From: a virus
Reading direction: 5' to 3' (one strand)
DNA length: 64,000 bases
Virus record (IMG/VR): IMGVR_UViG_3300040856_003829
Coordinates: 1 to 64,000 of that record
The notes beneath the pieces were generated by a model. That model worked only from the letters and a program-made list of their open reading frames with translations, made no database searches and was not told the origin of the DNA. The translations under genes and the position numbers were made by a program. How positions within the stretch are numbered: position 1 is the first letter of the stretch; each line of letters starts with the position of its first letter. Of the stretch, positions 33,248-42,475 are shown one piece after another.

Positions 33248-34390
33248 ATGGAGAAGAAATTATTGAATGAGATAAGTCGTTATAGAGAGATTCTAGGTCT
33301 AGACTCTATTTTAGAACAAGAAAATAAAAGAGCTGAATTCAGATTCAAGCTCGGTGGAGATCTGATTTTTAAAATTTCAGATAATGGTAATGGTAATTCT
33401 CTAGAAGTTGCAAATGATACTTCAGGACCTAAGAAGTATACTGATATTGGAAATGCTAGAAGTGTAGTTTATGATATCACCACTGGAACTGCCGTTGGAG
33501 AAGGGACACCAGGTTTCAAAAATTATCAGATTGCGAATGAAATTCAATTTGATAGAGATAAATATCCAGATCAGAAACCTTGTAAAAGAGGTAGTCAAGG
33601 ACAGTCAGCATTGGCCGGTGGAGTATCACTTTATACAGGAAAAAGTTTTTATGTTTTAGATATACCAAGAAATGTAAAAAATCCAAATATCAAATATCCT
33701 ACAATAAGATTACTTTGTGTCAAAAAATCTTCAACAGAGATGGGTACTGGATTACCAAAAAACAGACGTGTAGATTCTCCTCAAATTAGATTTGGTCAAT
33801 ATTGGTGTGAAAAAGGAAAACCTGGAAAAGGAAAAGGTTGTTACTTTTTAGAACCAAATGGTATGGGTCCGAGAGCGGAGGAGTTTGGACCCGCAGAAAA
33901 ACAAGTAAGAAGACCAATTGAAATACAATTTAGAATCGGAAACCCATTCGTGTTCAACTCAGTTGATTTCTTACCTCAAGGTCAATCAGAATTTGATAAG
34001 AAAATTCAAGAACTAAATGCAATATTCGAGGAACAACCAGATTACAAGGAGTTTTTGAAACAAAATCCAATAAATATACTTGGTTTCTCATCCCGTGATG
34101 ATGATCCAGAAGGTCCTAGACCAAGTCAGGGTTGGCCATTTAGTCCTTGTTCTAATAGATCAAAAAGAAAAGACTACAACCTTTGTTTATCACAAAAAAG
34201 AGCTGAAAGAGTTGCTGAGTTGTTGAGTGCAAAATATCCAGATCTAAAATTCAATCCAAAAGGTATGGGTGAGAATTGTGATAGTGGAAATTGTTGGAAA
34301 CCCGGTAAGAAGAATCATGACTCGAAGCAAACTGCAATGGACAGACGATTTGAAGTGAAACTTCCCAAGTACACTAGTCAAATTAATTAA
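33248..34390 (+). CDS. Putative capsid-cargo protein with C-terminal OmpA-like domain
   Basis: 380 aa. The leader EKKLLNEISRYREILGLDSILE-Q ends in an I-L-E site at about residues 20-22. The middle is basic and Gly/Pro-rich with four or more cysteines (KPCKRGS, YWCEKGKPGKGKGCYF). The C-terminus, with NPINILGFSSRDDD, LCLSQKRAERVAELLSAKYP, FNPKGMGEN and DRRFEVKL, follows OmpA/MotB-type peptidoglycan-binding domains. It may bind the cell wall during genome entry. Confidence 0.7.
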   Translation: MEKKLLNEISRYREILGLDSILEQENKRAEFRFKLGGDLIFKISDNGNGNSLEVANDTSGPKKYTDIGNARSVVYDITTGTAVGEGTPGFKNYQIANEIQFDRDKYPDQKPCKRGSQGQSALAGGVSLYTGKSFYVLDIPRNVKNPNIKYPTIRLLCVKKSSTEMGTGLPKNRRVDSPQIRFGQYWCEKGKPGKGKGCYFLEPNGMGPRAEEFGPAEKQVRRPIEIQFRIGNPFVFNSVDFLPQGQSEFDKKIQELNAIFEEQPDYKEFLKQNPINILGFSSRDDDPEGPRPSQGWPFSPCSNRSKRKDYNLCLSQKRAERVAELLSAKYPDLKFNPKGMGENCDSGNCWKPGKKNHDSKQTAMDRRFEVKLPKYTSQIN

Positions 34391-34769
34391 AGATATAGAT
34401 GGTCGTTCTATTTCGACCATACTTTTCATCTGTATATTCTCTAGTCTCGATAAAAACATACTTAGAATCCATCTTGTATTCTGGTGTACCGTATTCTTCT
34501 TTGACAAATGATGTTACATTGTCATTACCATATTTAAAACAGTGGTAACCTGTACAAAAATAATCACCATGTGTCAACTCTTTGTAAAGTGAATCTTCAT
34601 CATGAATAAACATCATATCAGAAATGTTAAGATCATAATGTTGAGTAAGACTATCAATATAAACATCTTCCAGATCATTAATTGATACCCAACATGAAAT
34701 AACAAAGTCATTCTGAGCAATTGACTGTAGAGAAATAAAAGAGAGTAAGAGGACTAATACGTTTTTCAT
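34383..34769 (-). CDS. Secreted hypothetical protein
   Basis: 128 aa from the ATG at 34769, giving the signal peptide MKNVLVLLLSFISLQSIAQ. Mature part with three cysteines (ISCWVSI, YFCTGYHCF), otherwise unfamiliar. It is convergent with the OmpA-like gene, overlapping its end by 8 nt, and interrupts the plus-strand cargo genes. Confidence 0.55.
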   Translation of the reverse strand: MKNVLVLLLSFISLQSIAQNDFVISCWVSINDLEDVYIDSLTQHYDLNISDMMFIHDEDSLYKELTHGDYFCTGYHCFKYGNDNVTSFVKEEYGTPEYKMDSKYVFIETREYTDEKYGRNRTTIYIFN

Positions 34770-34805
34770 ATTACTAATATACAAAAAACTGTTCAGAAAA
34801 AAAAA

Positions 34806-35423
34806 TTATTGTAACTTATTTACAAGTCTATCAATAAATTCTTTGATTGCGGCACCACTCAATGTAATTAGTCCAGAAGAGACTAATGGTTCTATAATAT
34901 CATTTAAAGTATCACTGTTTACATTTTGGTCTGTTATTAAATTCAACAAAACTGAAAATATTGGTAAGAGAAATGTGTAAGATAATATATCCATACTTCT
35001 ATAAATCGAGGACCCAGTAATTTTAAGAATATTACTCACTTTAGCTTTCATTCTTTCTAGATATTCAATTGCGGTTTCTAATTCATCCCCCAAAGTTCTT
35101 GTTTCAAACCATTCTTTATTAACCTTTAGATTCTGTTTTTCAAAAAATACTATAGAAACTGCCATGATAAATAAAGATGCTATTTGTTCTCTATTTAAAG
35201 TAGGAAATTCACCTTGTAAATATTGCGTTACAGGACCTACTAATGCACCAATACCTGCTCCGTAAGTTATTAGGAATCTAAACGAATCTTTCAATTGTTC
35301 TTGTGCTGTCTTTAGTATAGATAAAAAAGACTGAAAGTTTTCTTGAGTTGTTGATATAATCTTTTCTTTTGATGATTCAACAATTAAAGTTCTGTACTGA
35401 GTTTCTGATATTAATATTTTCAT
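34806..35423 (-). CDS. Putative capsid-cargo membrane protein
   Basis: 205 aa. Leader KILISETQYRTLIVE-S with an I-V-E site at residues 14-16. Hydrophobic stretches at roughly 50-70 (FLITYGAGIGALVGPV), 82-95 (ASLFIMAVSIVFF) and 148-166 (YTFLLPIFSVLLNLI) could span a membrane after ejection. Ends KEFIDRLVNKLQ. It starts at a bidirectional region with ATATTTAT motifs facing both ways. Confidence 0.55.
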   Translation of the reverse strand: MKILISETQYRTLIVESSKEKIISTTQENFQSFLSILKTAQEQLKDSFRFLITYGAGIGALVGPVTQYLQGEFPTLNREQIASLFIMAVSIVFFEKQNLKVNKEWFETRTLGDELETAIEYLERMKAKVSNILKITGSSIYRSMDILSYTFLLPIFSVLLNLITDQNVNSDTLNDIIEPLVSSGLITLSGAAIKEFIDRLVNKLQ

Positions 35424-35434
35424 GATCTATTAAT

Positions 35435-35442
35435 ATAAATAT
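35435..35442 (-). promoter_or_regulatory. ATATTTAT motif (minus strand)
   Basis: On the minus strand it lies 11 nt before the ATG at 35423; the facing copy at 35445 serves the divergent gene. Confidence 0.45.
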
Positions 35443-35444
35443 AC

Positions 35445-35452
35445 ATATTTAT
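35445..35452 (+). promoter_or_regulatory. ATATTTAT motif (plus strand)
   Basis: Lies 6 nt before the ATG at 35459. The 35-bp divergent gap holds two oppositely oriented copies, one per gene. Confidence 0.45.
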
Positions 35453-35458
35453 AAACAT

Positions 35459-36106
35459 ATGAAGCAAGAGTCAAAATTAAATCCAGAATTAAAAGTAGGT
35501 GACACTATAAGATTGATCCATATGGACGATCCATTCTCACCTATCACTGTTGGTACGACTGGAAAAGTAACGAGAAAAAACAAAGATCCATTTTCTAAAG
35601 AAGGAGAATTTATGTATGGGGTTGATTGGGAAAATGGTAGAAGTCTGAATCTTATGCCAGAGGATAGTTGGATGATTGTTGACCAATTATTGGAACAAGT
35701 CGGAGGAAATCCTGACAGATATAAAGATATTGTAAATCTCCTAAAGAAATTAAGTGGATCAGACTTAAGAAAATTAAATCAATTTTTATTAGATCTTAGA
35801 GACAGCGGAATAACTAACATGTGGGGTGCAGCTCCTTTTATTTATTCTGGAAGAGATTGGATAGAAAACTGGGTCAAAGCTGAAAACTTCAAGAACACAA
35901 ATCGACTAGAATTACCTGAAGATAATGAAAATTTAGACGAAGTTTTAGATAAGGCCGATGAAATGAGAAACATTATGGCAAGAGGTGCAATGAACGCAGT
36001 AAGAAACAGTGAAGATGATTTGAACTTGAATCAGATAAATGACGAACTATTTAAACTAGCCAAAGAAGTTCATACATTCTATATGGAATTTGGAACTTTA
36101 TTATAA
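35459..36106 (+). CDS. DUF4314-like N-terminal domain protein
   Basis: 215 aa. The first ~75 residues (VGDTIRLIHMDDPFSPITVGTTGKV ... YGVDWENGRSLNLMPEDSW) follow the DUF4314 SH3-like pattern found in phage and bacterial proteins. The rest is helical (DIVNLLKKLSGSDLRKLNQFLLDLRDSG, ADEMRNIMARGAMNAVRNS). Function unknown. No processing leader is evident, unlike its neighbours. Confidence 0.65.
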   Translation: MKQESKLNPELKVGDTIRLIHMDDPFSPITVGTTGKVTRKNKDPFSKEGEFMYGVDWENGRSLNLMPEDSWMIVDQLLEQVGGNPDRYKDIVNLLKKLSGSDLRKLNQFLLDLRDSGITNMWGAAPFIYSGRDWIENWVKAENFKNTNRLELPEDNENLDEVLDKADEMRNIMARGAMNAVRNSEDDLNLNQINDELFKLAKEVHTFYMEFGTLL

Positions 36107-36125
36107 AAAATAAAAAATTATTACA

Positions 36126-36476
36126 ATGATTAGAATAACTGAAGAAGAAAGAAAAATTATTTTGGAAAGTCACAGAGTTGCTTTCGAAAAACAAGTAATG
36201 TTACAAAAAACTGATAACTTGACTCCTTTAGAAGAAGAAGATTTAGCCACAGACAAAAAAGGAATTACTGTCGATGGTAAAGGTGATGTAAAGGAGTACA
36301 CCAATATTGTTAATGAACAAGACGGTAAAGGTTGTGCTGACACCGAAGCTGGATGTATCAGAAAGAAAGATGGTGGTTGGGTTGTAATGAATAATAAGAA
36401 AGGAGGTGTTTGGAGAAAATGTGATTCTAAGAAACACTGTGAAGAAATTCTCGACGCTTATCATTCGAATCAATAA
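36126..36476 (+). CDS. Putative small capsid-cargo protein
   Basis: 116 aa. The leader MIRITEEERKIILE-SHRV carries an I-L-E site at residues 12-14. The C-terminal half has a Cys pattern (GCADTEAGCIRKKDGGWVVMNNKKGGVWRKCDSKKHCEEIL) that could form two disulfides or a zinc site, and is basic. No family recognised; packaging is inferred from the leader. Confidence 0.55.
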   Translation: MIRITEEERKIILESHRVAFEKQVMLQKTDNLTPLEEEDLATDKKGITVDGKGDVKEYTNIVNEQDGKGCADTEAGCIRKKDGGWVVMNNKKGGVWRKCDSKKHCEEILDAYHSNQ

Positions 36477-36536
36477 TTTTTTAAGAAAACTTGATTTTTG
36501 AAACTTTTATAGATATTTGTATAAAAAATAAATGTT

Positions 36537-36815
36537 ATGAAAGTTCTCGAAGTAATATATCAGAATTTCGATTCATTTGAAAATTCTATCGAAGTTGAAT
36601 TTTTGGATGAGGATGAAAATGTATTTTCAGACAAAATCGAATATAATCATTTGATTGATTTTGGTTATGTCGAAGAAGAATTAGAGGTTTTTGATTTCAA
36701 TGATGATACCGATTGGGAAGAATTCATTGATCAAAACGAAATTGATGTTGAAAATCTCGTTTCATTTTTAAATGAGTATTATACAACTTTTCCCGATAGA
36801 ATTCCTATCGATTAA
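36537..36815 (+). CDS. Acidic hypothetical protein
   Basis: 92 aa, strongly acidic, with little basic charge (YVEEELEVFDFNDDTDWEEFIDQNEIDVENL). Possibly a small beta-alpha domain or DNA-mimic-like protein, but nothing diagnostic. 61 nt after the previous gene and 11 nt before the next. Confidence 0.55.
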   Translation: MKVLEVIYQNFDSFENSIEVEFLDEDENVFSDKIEYNHLIDFGYVEEELEVFDFNDDTDWEEFIDQNEIDVENLVSFLNEYYTTFPDRIPID

Positions 36816-36826
36816 AAATAAAAAAT

Positions 36827-37303
36827 ATGAGTGGAGTAATAAACATACCAGATAGTAATCAAAAGAGGATCTCAGATATAAAGGGGATGGTGTACTCTCT
36901 GCTCGGAAAAGTGTATTTAACAAAACCTACTTTTTTTGGTTTAGATAGTAAGCAAATAATAATTATCGTGAGTCCTACACTCAAAGTCTTACATGTCGGT
37001 GCAACTCAAAACAAACTATTGAGTAATTTTCCTCAAAAAGTAGACACTAAATTGGATGCTGAACCAATTATGGATTGGGCTAATGATAATGATTTTGTAA
37101 TCACATTTGAGGCACCGACTCCAAAACTTAATAGGATATTATATTATAAATTTTCTAGGGTCCTTAACGATTCTTTGAATGAAAAGACTTTTGATGATTA
37201 TATTGTAGAGTCGAGATTACCTGATAACATAAAAAACAAAGCCTTAGATAATCAGGAATGGTTCAAAACTAATATTATTGAAATATTTAAAAAAATAAAA
37301 TGA
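36827..37303 (+). CDS. Hypothetical protein
   Basis: 158 aa, soluble. Begins SGVINIPDSNQKRISDIKGMVYSLLGKVYL, with beta strands KQIIIIVSPTLKVLHVGATQ and a helical end. Its TGA is part of the following terminator stem. No family recognised. Confidence 0.55.
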   Translation: MSGVINIPDSNQKRISDIKGMVYSLLGKVYLTKPTFFGLDSKQIIIIVSPTLKVLHVGATQNKLLSNFPQKVDTKLDAEPIMDWANDNDFVITFEAPTPKLNRILYYKFSRVLNDSLNEKTFDDYIVESRLPDNIKNKALDNQEWFKTNIIEIFKKIK

Positions 37304-37325
37304 GGGGAAGTCCCCTCATTTTATT
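37296..37325 (+). terminator. Bidirectional intrinsic terminator
   Basis: TGAGGGGA-AG-TCCCCTCA (37301-37318) with A-rich left and T-rich right flanks, between convergent genes. Confidence 0.9.
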
Positions 37326-37848
37326 ATGCACCTACTCTAATAAATTCTAGTTGATAATTACACTTAAAACCAGTGATGGGATCTTCATATTCAGTTGGAC
37401 CCTCCAGCATCAAATATTCCATACCATCTTCAATGATCATATAACGACGGAGACTGTTAAGAATAGGTGTTACGTATTCGACATTGATTGCAACCCAACG
37501 ATTAGTGATAAAATCTTGTTGAAGAGTGAAATCATAATCATAGTGCCAATGATCACCTCCATTCTGAAGATAATAACCTGTGTACAATTTATTCCCACTA
37601 AAGTGAATACGTGTTTTACCTACTTTCATTGAATCTAGTGGACCTGCTGGGTTGAGATATGAGAAGTCACCGTGGTAGATTGTCGTATCACCAATCTCAC
37701 TAGTATATACGTTACTACGATTGATGGTGACAGACCGAAGAATATACGTACCATCCAAGGTAGGAAAGGTAGGTTCTGAATATTGGTAACAACCAGTACA
37801 AATTGTTGCGACAATGAAAAAAAGAGGTACAATTACTTTGTTAAACAT
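37324..37848 (-). CDS. Putative lipoprotein
   Basis: 174 aa. Signal peptide with lipobox ATICTGC (lipid Cys at residue 20). The mature part reads like a lipocalin or META-type beta-barrel (LDGTYILRSVTI, TRIHFSGNKLYTGYYLQNGGDHWHYDYDFTL, EYLMLEGPTEYEDP), common in Bacteroidota lipoproteins. Divergent from the cargo gene at 37864 across only 15 bp. Confidence 0.65.
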   Translation of the reverse strand: MFNKVIVPLFFIVATICTGCYQYSEPTFPTLDGTYILRSVTINRSNVYTSEIGDTTIYHGDFSYLNPAGPLDSMKVGKTRIHFSGNKLYTGYYLQNGGDHWHYDYDFTLQQDFITNRWVAINVEYVTPILNSLRRYMIIEDGMEYLMLEGPTEYEDPITGFKCNYQLEFIRVGA

Positions 37849-37851
37849 GAT

Positions 37852-37859
37852 ATATTTAT
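37852..37859 (+). promoter_or_regulatory. ATATTTAT start-proximal motif
   Basis: Fills most of the 15-bp gap between divergent genes and ends 4 nt before the ATG at 37864, leaving no room for a normal leader. Confidence 0.4.
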
Positions 37860-37863
37860 AGAT

Positions 37864-38319
37864 ATGAATTTAAAAACCGAAATTTCCCGTATTAAGGGAT
37901 TAATGACTGAGGGTGAAAATCAACTTTATAAAGATAAGGAATCAAAGTCTAAAAACAAAATAAAAGAAGAAGAAACTGATGATATGGATGTATCAGATGT
38001 GGAATCTGGTTATAACTTCGATTCTGGTGGTCCAGAACAATTCGAAGAACCAGTAGATTTTAGTTTAGATTCACTATTGGGAATAAAACCAGCATATAAT
38101 TTCGATTCGGATGGTGGTGACGTTGATGTGTATGGTGAAGAAATGGCAGAACAAGAAGATGGTGGAGGAGATACAACAGGTGATTCAGATGCAACTAATG
38201 CTGGGATTTCAACTTGGGACAGTGGAGTTTCTAGAGGACCCGCAAATCCTATTGATCAAAATTCTAAATGGCAAGATTCTTATGGTATCACCAGGGGTAA
38301 AGGAAATCCTCTTTGGTAA
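37864..38319 (+). CDS. Putative acidic capsid-cargo protein
   Basis: 151 aa from the ATG at 37864; the longer frame overlaps the divergent lipoprotein gene. Leader MNLKTEISRIKGLMTE-GENQ with an M-T-E site at residues 14-16. The rest is acidic and Gly/Asp-rich, probably disordered (FDSGGPEQFEEPVDFSLDS, EQEDGGGDTTGDSD), with two YNFDS(D/G)GG motifs. No family recognised. Confidence 0.55.
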   Translation: MNLKTEISRIKGLMTEGENQLYKDKESKSKNKIKEEETDDMDVSDVESGYNFDSGGPEQFEEPVDFSLDSLLGIKPAYNFDSDGGDVDVYGEEMAEQEDGGGDTTGDSDATNAGISTWDSGVSRGPANPIDQNSKWQDSYGITRGKGNPLW

Positions 38320-38320
38320 G

Positions 38321-38328
38321 ATATTTAT
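38321..38328 (+). promoter_or_regulatory. ATATTTAT motif
   Basis: Ends 9 nt before the ATG at 38338. Confidence 0.4.
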
Positions 38329-38337
38329 ATAAAATAT

Positions 38338-39684
38338 ATGACCTACGACCAAAAAATATCAACACAAGTCAGTGAGATGAATAGACTTATCAATTATGAT
38401 AGGTCTAAAACTCTATTAGAACAAAAACCTGACTCTGTTTCGGACAGAAACCTAGGGATATCAAGGAGAAATGCACGTGCACTTAATATGACTGATAAGG
38501 AATATGAAGATAAAATGTACGGTAAGGATTCCTTAGATAATATTAAATGGAATCATGATTTGGCAGGTTACTTAGAAATAGGACTTACAATTGGTGGTAT
38601 ATTAGCTGTTGCTACAGGTGTTGGAGCACCAATAGGGGCTGCTATGTTAGCTGCAGGTACTACTATTGGTGTTGCTGATGCCGCTGCGTATTTCGTTCAG
38701 GAAAAAGATCCTTATATGGGTAGTATGATGTTAGCACTCTCATTGATACCAGGTGGTGAGTTAGTGAGTGCACTTGGTAAGAAAGCCGGTAAAGAAATTA
38801 CTGAACAGGAATTAAAAAAGTTACCAGCGTTATTACAAAAAATTTCCAATAATAAAGTCTTAACTGATTTAGAAGGTGAATTATGGCAAAGATTTTCAAA
38901 ATCATTCGTAGAAAATGCACCTGAAATATTAAAGACTAGTGCTAGAAACTCATTGAAATTTCTAAATAAACATATGGTCAGTAAAGGATTATTGTGGACT
39001 CTAGGAACTTTAGCAAAAGTTAGTGGTAAGGGTCTTCAATTAGTTGTTAAAATAGGTCGTATAGCCGTCAGTGTAGATTTATTATGGACACTTTTAGCAG
39101 CTCCAGAAGGATACCGAAAAAGAATGAGAGATAAGTCAGAATTCTCGAAGATTATGGACATGTTATATGATGGTACTTTAGGACCAACTATAATCGATGG
39201 ACTTTATGATCTATGGTTAAGTTTGACTGATTCTGATGGTAATATAGATAAAAGTAAGGAACAAGAATTGATCATAGAAATTATCGAAAATAGTGACATA
39301 GATTTTACAGATAGTGATATCGCAGATCAAATTCAAGATAGTTTCAATGATACATACGATAACATTACGTTCGATTTGATTGACAATAGATGGTCTAACT
39401 TAGAACAAGGTACAAAACAACAGACAACCTTTAATGATTTATTATCGGGAGATAAAATAGCCAAATTAGGATCAAAGGGTAAATTTGTTAGAGACATTCA
39501 AATAATGTTAAATACACTAGGTTATGATCTAGGTGAATCAGGCATAGATAGTGATTTTGGAAAAGTTACACAAGACGCTGTAATTGATTTTCAAATTGAT
39601 TATGATTTAGATGGGTTAGATGGTATTGTTGGAAAAGAGACATCAACTAAATTAAAAAGTTTATATGATGAAAGAAAAGGATAA
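38338..39684 (+). CDS. Putative cargo protein with glycine-zipper membrane segment and C-terminal peptidoglycan-binding domain
   Basis: 448 aa. Leader ending TLLE-QK (L-L-E, residues 26-28). Residues ~80-125 form Gly/Ala-rich hydrophobic helices (LTIGGILAVATGVGAPIGAAMLAAGTTIGVADAAA) like pore- or zipper-forming segments. The last ~65 residues match a PG_binding_1 repeat (LGSKGKFVRDIQIMLNTLGYDLGESGIDSDFG ... VIDFQ ... GIVGKETSTKL). A protein that crosses the envelope during DNA entry is a reasonable inference. Confidence 0.7.
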   Translation: MTYDQKISTQVSEMNRLINYDRSKTLLEQKPDSVSDRNLGISRRNARALNMTDKEYEDKMYGKDSLDNIKWNHDLAGYLEIGLTIGGILAVATGVGAPIGAAMLAAGTTIGVADAAAYFVQEKDPYMGSMMLALSLIPGGELVSALGKKAGKEITEQELKKLPALLQKISNNKVLTDLEGELWQRFSKSFVENAPEILKTSARNSLKFLNKHMVSKGLLWTLGTLAKVSGKGLQLVVKIGRIAVSVDLLWTLLAAPEGYRKRMRDKSEFSKIMDMLYDGTLGPTIIDGLYDLWLSLTDSDGNIDKSKEQELIIEIIENSDIDFTDSDIADQIQDSFNDTYDNITFDLIDNRWSNLEQGTKQQTTFNDLLSGDKIAKLGSKGKFVRDIQIMLNTLGYDLGESGIDSDFGKVTQDAVIDFQIDYDLDGLDGIVGKETSTKLKSLYDERKG

Positions 39685-42439
39685 TATAAAAAGAATACAT
39701 GAAATAATGGGTGTTAATAAAAAAGTCATCGTTGAACAAGCATATATTGATGACTTATTACAATTTCTTATTTCCAGAGGTGCTAGAAGTATTGATGAAC
39801 TTGCACCTTTAATTACAAAGTTAGAAAATCAAGTTGCCGATGCGTCAACTTCAACCGCAGCAAAAAGAAAAACTTTAAATGATATTGTCACAACAGCTAA
39901 AAAGTTAAATAATACAGAACTGGTTGATGTGATAACAGCGCAAATATTGAAAGATCCTGGATTTGTTTCGAAACTAGTCAACGATTTTTTCAGAAATGCA
40001 GAAGTGAAAAAATTCTTAGATGAAATGATAGGATCTGGATTTACTCCCGAAAGTGCTGCCGCTAGAATGGTAAATGAATTTGGAAATAAAGTATTAAGAA
40101 CCCAATCTAAAGGTGAGGTACTTGACAATCAGATCTTAAGGGAAGTCAATAAACAAACTAGAGAAAGATTTGAAAAAAGAACCTCCGAACTAGCTAAAGC
40201 AACTGACGATACAACAACTCCAAAAGCTGACGAACCTGAAACTCCTTCACCTGAACCAAATGTGTCTGAAAAAGATATCGCAGATATGGAGGATTTTACT
40301 GAAGAATCTTCGTGGGTTAATGTTCCATCTTATTCGGATGAAGAGATTGACCAATTATTAAAACAAGAGGGAGGTATCGGAGCAAGACTAAGGAACGTTT
40401 TTAAGGTACCATCAACTAAAGTTAAAGAAAGGGCGGAAAGATTATTACGTAATTCAAGAAAATTCGCTGAGACAAAAGATCCAACAATTAAAGCTAGACT
40501 CAGAAAAAAAATTAACGAGGATATTCTAAAATTAGCAGACGACCAGTCGTCTGCTTTGGATGGTGTTAGAGAACAACTAGAACTTGTTATTGATCAAGCT
40601 CCAAGAGGAAGAGGAGGAACTATAGAAGATCCGGGAATTAGGTCTTTGGAAAAGTTATATAACGACCTGAAAGGGGGTACAAACAATTTCAGAGATTTTT
40701 TAGGAATATCAAAATTACTTTATGGTGATAGATTTCCTACAACTTTAGTTTTGAAAGAAGCTTTCATGTCGAATACCTTTAGACCATTTCTCAAACAATT
40801 AAGATCTAGTTTAAAAGGCGTAAGTTTAGGTAGATCTAAAATTCTAGATACTACCATAACAGGTTTTAAAGAATCTTTCCCTAGTGAAGCATGGTGGAAA
40901 AGAGCGGTGTATGGAGATTATAGAGGTGTACCAACACAAGATAATCCCGCATATGCTGAACTTGTAAGGGCTGGTGGTAAAAAAGCTGCGAGAGCATCAT
41001 TTTTGATTGCACTTTTAGGTAGACTAATCAAAATTAGAATTTTATATGCCTTTGCTGAGACAATGAGAAATTCATTTGCTTTTTATGTTTCAGGTAAAGA
41101 AGGTAGGGACATTATAAATTCTTGTTTATCTTCCGGTAGAAATCCGGAAAATGAAGCTTGTAAAAAAATAGCAAATGATAAATCATTTTTACCTTGGTTA
41201 GCTTGGGCTATGGACATCATGGAAGAAGGTGAGTCTTCACCTTTTTTAAAAGAAATGTTAGAAGATTTTTTAGGGCAAAGTACTGATGATTTTAGTGGTG
41301 ATTTAACGAGAGAAGTTATGAAAGGATCACCGACATTAATTGACGATTTGATTTATTATCTAAATGAAGTTAGGAAAGGGTTTCTAAATCAAGAAACTGC
41401 GGACAATATGGAAGACCGTTGGAATCAAACGGAAGAAGAATTAGAAGACGATTTAAGACAGGCTGAAAGAGAAATAGATCAAGAGATAGATAATGACACT
41501 CCTAGATCTTCTTCAGGATCATTTAATACAATCAGAACAAGCCCTGAACTACGTGGAATAATTGGCGATATCGCGTCTGATCTAAGAATATCTGAAACTA
41601 GTAGTGAATTAAAAAATCTAGTGAATCAATATCTAAAAGTTGAAAACGGGAAAGTATACTTCAAATGTGGTGACTATAAAGGTGTATTGAGGCCTAGTGG
41701 TGGAAGATGGTATATGGACTTTGGAAGTGGAGGTAATTATAAATTTGGAGAAGGAGGAGAAAATAATTTAGCAACGGATTATTGTAGTCCTGTAAGTAGT
41801 TGGTCAGTAAATGAATCAAATGAAGGTTTAATTAATGTATTATTAGAACAAAGAACCGCACCAGTACCAGGTACAGATGATTCTGAAAGTGCAACTGGAG
41901 ATGGATCATCTGCAGAACCAACTCAACCTGATGATCCAACTCCACCAACACCAAGTAACCCAGATACTCCAGATACTGAAAGCAGTCGTTGTGTTGAAAC
42001 GTTATCAGAAAGTTTTTTCTGTAAAAGATGTGAAAATGGAAACTCGATAAGTGAATGTGATCAACTATGGGGTAATGATTTATATACTGGAAAATGTTTC
42101 GACTTTGATAAAAAGAAAATCTCAAATGAATTATCGAACAAAATGGCATGTAGGTTTGGTGATGACCCAAAATTCTCGGTAGGAAAATCACAACTACAAG
42201 AAGAAAATAATTTATTATACGTTTTAGGTGAGAAAAAAGACCAAGAAACAAAGGATGATTTACAACTTAAAAAAGTAGTAAATGGTGGAAATAGAGATTG
42301 GGTTTTTATGGAAAATGGACAGTGGTTAGATTTCTTCAACAAGTACCATGGTAATGTTTCTGAGTCTACCGATACTGTAAACAAAACTTTTTCAGGATTA
42401 GAAAATATTTTAGAAATTTACAGGAAAAACATAAACTAA
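39665..42439 (+). CDS. Large putative capsid-cargo protein
   Basis: 924 aa. Leader KDNIKRIHEIMGVNKKVIVE-QAY with an I-V-E site at residues 22-24. Long helical regions, an acidic Pro-rich linker (TTTPKADEPETPSPEPNV), a basic/hydrophobic centre (KKAARASFLIALLGRLIKIRILYAFAETM), another Pro/Asp linker near residue 740, and a Cys-containing C-terminal part (FFCKRCENGNSISECDQLWG). It overlaps the previous gene by 20 nt. No enzymatic motif found; size and leader suggest a major ejected internal protein. Confidence 0.65.
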   Translation: MMKEKDNIKRIHEIMGVNKKVIVEQAYIDDLLQFLISRGARSIDELAPLITKLENQVADASTSTAAKRKTLNDIVTTAKKLNNTELVDVITAQILKDPGFVSKLVNDFFRNAEVKKFLDEMIGSGFTPESAAARMVNEFGNKVLRTQSKGEVLDNQILREVNKQTRERFEKRTSELAKATDDTTTPKADEPETPSPEPNVSEKDIADMEDFTEESSWVNVPSYSDEEIDQLLKQEGGIGARLRNVFKVPSTKVKERAERLLRNSRKFAETKDPTIKARLRKKINEDILKLADDQSSALDGVREQLELVIDQAPRGRGGTIEDPGIRSLEKLYNDLKGGTNNFRDFLGISKLLYGDRFPTTLVLKEAFMSNTFRPFLKQLRSSLKGVSLGRSKILDTTITGFKESFPSEAWWKRAVYGDYRGVPTQDNPAYAELVRAGGKKAARASFLIALLGRLIKIRILYAFAETMRNSFAFYVSGKEGRDIINSCLSSGRNPENEACKKIANDKSFLPWLAWAMDIMEEGESSPFLKEMLEDFLGQSTDDFSGDLTREVMKGSPTLIDDLIYYLNEVRKGFLNQETADNMEDRWNQTEEELEDDLRQAEREIDQEIDNDTPRSSSGSFNTIRTSPELRGIIGDIASDLRISETSSELKNLVNQYLKVENGKVYFKCGDYKGVLRPSGGRWYMDFGSGGNYKFGEGGENNLATDYCSPVSSWSVNESNEGLINVLLEQRTAPVPGTDDSESATGDGSSAEPTQPDDPTPPTPSNPDTPDTESSRCVETLSESFFCKRCENGNSISECDQLWGNDLYTGKCFDFDKKKISNELSNKMACRFGDDPKFSVGKSQLQEENNLLYVLGEKKDQETKDDLQLKKVVNGGNRDWVFMENGQWLDFFNKYHGNVSESTDTVNKTFSGLENILEIYRKNIN

Positions 42440-42442
42440 TTG

Positions 42443-42450
42443 ATATTTAT
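42443..42450 (+). promoter_or_regulatory. ATATTTAT motif
   Basis: Lies 25 nt before the ATG at 42476. Confidence 0.35.
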
Positions 42451-42475
42451 CAATAGTAACAATCAAGTTATAGTT

